Assembly: GCA_021807655.1 (NCBI GenBank)
Contig: JAKBCT010000025.1
Location: 1 to 10,737, forward strand
Reading direction: 5' to 3'
From: Actinomycetes bacterium
GTDB lineage: Bacteria; Actinomycetota; Acidimicrobiia; Acidimicrobiales; RAAP-2
DNA length: 10,737 nt
The notes beneath the pieces are model-generated. The model did not search any database, was not told the origin of the DNA, and was given only the letters and a program-made list of their open reading frames with translations. Positions 6,395 through 10,737 of the stretch are shown here, piece after piece. The stretch's first letter is position 1. Each line of letters starts with the position of its first letter. Position numbers and translations under genes: made by a program.

Positions 6395-6604
6395 GTGTTT
6401 CTCGCTGAAATCTTTGGACCCGATCTGCTGATCGTGGTGATTGTGGTGGCCGTGCTCGTCTTTGGCGGATCGGCCATCCCGAAGCTGGCCCGGAACCTCG
6501 GTTCGGCCAAGACCGAGTTCGAAAAGGGCCTCAAGGCCGCCAAATCGACCGACGCCAAGGCGACCGACGTCACAGACGAGAAGACGACGGACACCAACTC
6601 CTGA
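6395..6604 (+). CDS. tatA: Twin-arginine translocase subunit TatA
   Basis: A 69-residue membrane protein of the Tat pathway, which exports folded and often cofactor-containing proteins. It has the standard TatA layout: a short N-terminal extracytoplasmic part, one membrane helix (about 9-23), the hinge FGGSAIPKLARNLG (23-36) with the conserved Phe-Gly and Pro29, an amphipathic helix (about 30-50), and a polar Lys/Asp/Thr tail. The ending is TatA-like rather than TatB-like, because it is short. The GTG at 6395 is chosen because AAAGGAGA precedes it with proper spacing and the protein then matches family length. tatB and tatC are not in the window. Likely cargo includes cofactor proteins such as the Rieske fusion encoded nearby, by inference. 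Confidence 0.92.
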   Translation: MFLAEIFGPDLLIVVIVVAVLVFGGSAIPKLARNLGSAKTEFEKGLKAAKSTDAKATDVTDEKTTDTNS

Positions 6605-6719
6605 TTTGACGTCGTCGGTCAACGAGCCCGACCGAGCGACCTCGGCGGTCGCCCCAAAACTAAGGGCGTTCATACTTTCCGCTATGAGGCGCTAAAGAAG
6701 GCGTTAGTAGTCTTTCAAC
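6605..6719. other. tatA-ctaC intergenic region
   Basis: About 115 bp without a gene. A small hairpin, CCGAG-CGAC-CTCGG (6632-6645), could end tatA transcription but has no T-run after it. The remaining half is AT-richer than its surroundings and probably contains the cta promoter. Confidence 0.4.
6708..6713 (+). promoter_or_regulatory. Possible -10 element for a leaderless ctaC transcript
   Basis: TAGTCT fits the TAnnnT consensus and ends 6 nt before the GTG at 6720, which would place the transcription start at or next to the start codon. There is no Shine-Dalgarno sequence at normal spacing (the nearest, AAGAAGG, is about 19 nt away). No clear -35 element is visible. Confidence 0.35.
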
Positions 6720-7579
6720 GTGGAATCACCCGCCCTGCCCCCCCAGGGTGCATCGACCCGCTCTCGCCGGTGGCAACGAGTTCGTCGGGCCGCTGTACTC
6801 CCGCTCGCCGCGCTCGCCCTCTCGGGGTGCACTGTGCCGAACTTCGGGGCGAACCAGGGTGACACGACCTCGTCGCGCTCCGTCTTTCACCTCTGGCAGG
6901 GCTTCTCAATCGGCGCCGCGATCATCGGGACCTTGGTCGTGGCCCTCATCGTCTGGGTGGTGTTTCGCTACCGGCGCCGCGGTGACGCGATCCCCAAGCA
7001 GAGCCAGTACCACATCCCCCTGGAACTGACCTACACGATCGTGCCGATCTTGATCGTCTTCGGCCTCTTCGCGGCGACGATGGTGGTCGAGAACAAGGAA
7101 GTCGCCAACCCCAAGACGAGCGTCACCATCGACGTGAACGCCTTCCAGTGGGGCTGGAAGTTCTCCTACCCGGGCTCCTCGGCGGTCGTCATCGGCCAGA
7201 CCACCCAGAACCCGACGATGGTCATGCCGGTGAATACCAATGTCCACATCAACCTGACCTCGACCGACGTCGTGCACGGCTTCTACGTGAGAGCCTTCAA
7301 CTTCTCGCGTTACGCCCTGCCGGGCGTCTTGAACCAGTTCACGCTGCGCGCGGTGAACACCGGTGACTTCTTCGGCCAGTGCACCCAGCTCTGCGGGCTC
7401 TATCACTCGCTCATGTACTTCAACGTGAAGGTCGTCTCGATGACCAAGTACCAGGCGTGGCTCGCCTCGTTCAACAACGCCTCGAGCGCGAGCGCGGCCT
7501 CGGCGTCCAACATCGCCCAGAGCCAGCAGACCTCGTCGATCGTGCCGTCCAAGCCCGACGTCAGCAACGGAGCCAAGTG

Positions 7580-7580
<1 letters not shown>
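6720..7580 (+). CDS. ctaC: Cytochrome c oxidase subunit II
   Basis: Subunit II of an aa3-type terminal oxidase: it carries the CuA centre that takes electrons from cytochrome c. It has 286 residues. The N-terminus has an arginine-rich start and a lipobox LALSGC (32-37), so it is probably a lipoprotein acylated at Cys37, as in other actinobacteria. Two membrane helices follow (about 62-82 and 104-122), then the cupredoxin domain with the aromatic FQWGWKF (142-148). CuA ligands visible are His186, Cys221, Cys225, His229 and Met232. The motif reads CTQLCG where most relatives have C-x-ELCG, so the usual glutamate is Gln223. There is no extra cytochrome c domain. The tail (253-286) is Ser/Ala/Gln-rich and low complexity. 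The GTG start gives a proper lipoprotein signal; the stop overlaps the ctaD start. Confidence 0.95.
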
Positions 7581-9273
<1,693 letters not shown>

Positions 9274-9277
<4 letters not shown>

Positions 9278-9666
9278 AGATCGAGGCCAAGATCCTGCTC
9301 AGCCTCGGCCTGTTCTTCGGGTTAATGGTCGCGGTCTACTGGAACTGGGGCCACGAGAACGCCGGCTCGGTGATGATGTTCGCCGGCATGCTGCTCGGCT
9401 TCCTGCCCGGCGCCTACTACTACTGGTGGAGCCGGCGCATGGCCCCGCGCGCCGAGGATGACCCCAACGCGACCCAGGCCCAGGGCGCGGGCGTGGTCGG
9501 GGCCTTCCCCGGCACCTCGATCTGGCCCTTCACGCTCGGCATGGGCTCGTTCTTCACCGTGCTCGCCCTCGTCTTTGGAATCTGGCTGCTGGTGCCCGGA
9601 CTCGCCCTGATCACCTGGGCGCTCTTCGGCGGCGTCGCCGAGAGCCGCCGCGGCGGCAAGGTCTAA
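9274..9666 (+). CDS. ctaF: Cytochrome c oxidase subunit IV, actinobacterial type
   Basis: A small membrane subunit of the actinobacterial cytochrome c oxidase, 130 residues as usual for CtaF. Two pairs of helices are visible: about 5-23 and 31-51, then 84-103 and 105-120. Between them lies a charged loop starting RAEDDPNA (59-66), followed by GAGVVGAFPGTSIWPF (71-86), which matches the family's EDxPDA...GAGxxGxFxP...WP pattern. Its role is structural; it has no catalytic residues. The ATG overlaps the ctaD stop as ATGA and has GGAG 8 nt upstream (9262-9265). Subunit III (ctaE) is not present; in actinobacteria it usually sits with the cytochrome bc1 genes elsewhere. Confidence 0.93.
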
Positions 9667-9671
9667 CGAGT

Positions 9672-9685
9672 CCGCTGCCGAGCGG
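9672..9685 (+). terminator. Short hairpin after ctaF, possible terminator of the cta operon
   Basis: CCGCT (9672-9676) and AGCGG (9681-9685) form a perfect 5-bp stem with a GCCG loop, 5 nt after the ctaF stop. A weak pyrimidine run (CCCTTCT) follows at 9691-9697. The 34-bp gap must hold both this and any promoter for the next gene. Confidence 0.35.
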
Positions 9686-9688
9686 CGT

Positions 9689-9694
9689 TACCCT
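9689..9694 (+). promoter_or_regulatory. Possible -10 element for a leaderless MMPL transcript
   Basis: TACCCT fits TAnnnT and ends exactly 6 nt before the GTG at 9701, the same spacing as the candidate before ctaC. No Shine-Dalgarno sequence is present. No -35 element is recognisable, and read-through from ctaF is an alternative. Confidence 0.3.
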
Positions 9695-9700
9695 TCTAGG

Positions 9701-10737
9701 GTGCTCGCCCACTGGACCCGCTCGGTTGTCCGCTGGCGCTACCTCGTCCTCGTGGCCTGGCTGGTCGCCGCGCTCGCGGGCCTCGTCGGCTTTCACCAGC
9801 TCGGCGCCCGCCTGACCACCTCGCTCGCGGTCCCCGGATCGGCGTCGGCGCGCGCCGACGCGATCCTGATCGACCACTTCGGCGAGAACATCGAGGGGGC
9901 GCTCACCGTCGTCGTGCCCGACCTGCACTCGGTCAACGCCGATCACCGCGCCGAGAGACGTCTTTCGCGCGCGCTCGCGCGCGTGCCGTCGGTGCACGTC
10001 GTCGAGCAACAAGCGATCAGCGGACTGCTGCTCAGCGACCTCGACTCGCGCGACAGCCTCGCCCAGGCGACCCGCACCGTCACCGCCCTGCGGGCGTCAC
10101 TGGCGCGCGCGGGACTCGCCAGCGCGCTGGTGACCGGACCGGCCGCCCTCCAGTCCGACGTCACCCCGATCCTGCGCGGCGACCTCGCGCGCGGGGAGCT
10201 GCTCGCGCTCGCGTTCGCGCTCGCGCTGCTCATCGGGGTCCTCGGGTTCAGTCTCGCGGTGCTGATCCCCTTCGTCGTCGCCGGCGCGACGACGGCGGTC
10301 GCGCTCGGGGTGGTCGACCTGCTCGCGGGTCACCTGTTGATGGTGCTCTACGTGCCCAACGTGGTCGCGCTGATCGGTCTCGGACTCGCGATCGACTACT
10401 CGCTCTTGATCGTTCACCGGTTCCGCGGCGAGCTGGCGAACGGAACCGAGACCGAGGCGCTCGCGCGCACCATGTCGAGCGCCGGACGCACCGTCGTCAT
10501 CTCGGGACTCGTGGTCGCGGTCGGACTCGCCACGATGCTGGTCGTGCCCGTGCCGCTCGTGCGCTCACTCGGCGCGGCCGGACTCGTGGTCCCCCTCGTC
10601 GCGCTCGCGTCGGCTGTCACGCTCCAGCCGGCCCTCTTGTCGGTCGTCGGTCGGCGCGGCGTCGCGAGCCGTGGGCGGGCCGGTCTGCTCGAACCCACCG
10701 ACCCCGCGACGGGACTCTTCTCGCGAGTGACCCGTTT
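9701..10737 (+). CDS. MMPL-family RND transporter (3' end beyond the window)
   Basis: The first 345 residues of a large membrane transporter of the MMPL (MmpL/YdfJ-like) family, which uses the proton gradient to export lipids or small molecules; full members are about 700-1000 residues. Layout: a first helix (about 12-31), an extracytoplasmic porter domain (about 32-165) with PGSASARADAIL (45-56), typical of the family's opening, then helices at about 166-185, 187-208, 215-238, 264-284 and 290-315. The signature GLGLAIDYSLLIVHRFR (226-242) contains the Asp232-Tyr233 pair used for proton relay in MmpL3, followed by the loop to a TMSSAGRTVVISG helix start (257-269). The start is a GTG at 9701 without a Shine-Dalgarno sequence. 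The frame is open to the last base. The substrate cannot be predicted. Confidence 0.92.
   Translation, partial: MLAHWTRSVVRWRYLVLVAWLVAALAGLVGFHQLGARLTTSLAVPGSASARADAILIDHFGENIEGALTVVVPDLHSVNADHRAERRLSRALARVPSVHVVEQQAISGLLLSDLDSRDSLAQATRTVTALRASLARAGLASALVTGPAALQSDVTPILRGDLARGELLALAFALALLIGVLGFSLAVLIPFVVAGATTAVALGVVDLLAGHLLMVLYVPNVVALIGLGLAIDYSLLIVHRFRGELANGTETEALARTMSSAGRTVVISGLVVAVGLATMLVVPVPLVRSLGAAGLVVPLVALASAVTLQPALLSVVGRRGVASRGRAGLLEPTDPATGLFSRVTR

Overview
The window is GC-rich, gene-dense bacterial chromosome. A lipoprotein-type cytochrome c oxidase subunit II, the actinobacterial subunit IV (CtaF), several GTG starts and possible leaderless genes point to Actinomycetota. An Acidimicrobiia-like lineage would fit, but that is inference; no rRNA or other taxonomic marker is present.

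Layout. Positions 1-121 (minus strand) hold what looks like the 5' end of a group II intron that runs off the left edge. It starts 12 nt after a three-gene minus-strand operon (3368 to 134). In transcription order the operon encodes a DoxX-Rieske fusion membrane protein, an OmpR-family response regulator and a sensor histidine kinase, joined by start/stop overlaps (ATGA, then TGATG). A DedA-family membrane protein (3451-4128, plus) is divergent from it and overlaps, tail to tail, a short GH1-like protein lacking the usual catalytic residues (4911-4108, minus). Next come an enoyl-CoA hydratase/isomerase family protein with a strong ribosome binding site and, 3 nt later, a small CopD-like four-helix membrane protein (4991-6187, plus). 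A perfect 18-bp palindrome ends that unit. A structured 190-bp gap precedes tatA (6395-6604). The ctaC-ctaD-ctaF cluster (6720-9666) encodes aa3-type oxidase subunits II, I and IV with overlapping genes. An MMPL-family transporter (9701 onward) runs off the right edge.

How the parts may work together. The cta genes build most of a proton-pumping terminal oxidase; subunit III is not here. The DoxX-Rieske protein is a second membrane redox protein, made with its own two-component system. Its arginine pair just before the last membrane helix resembles that of actinobacterial Rieske proteins finished by the Tat pathway, and tatA lies in the same window. Respiration and envelope functions dominate the region.

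The most unusual items are the DoxX-Rieske/two-component operon with a cysteine cluster between its two domains, the intron 5' end, and the GH1 pseudoenzyme. None can be called new without database searches.
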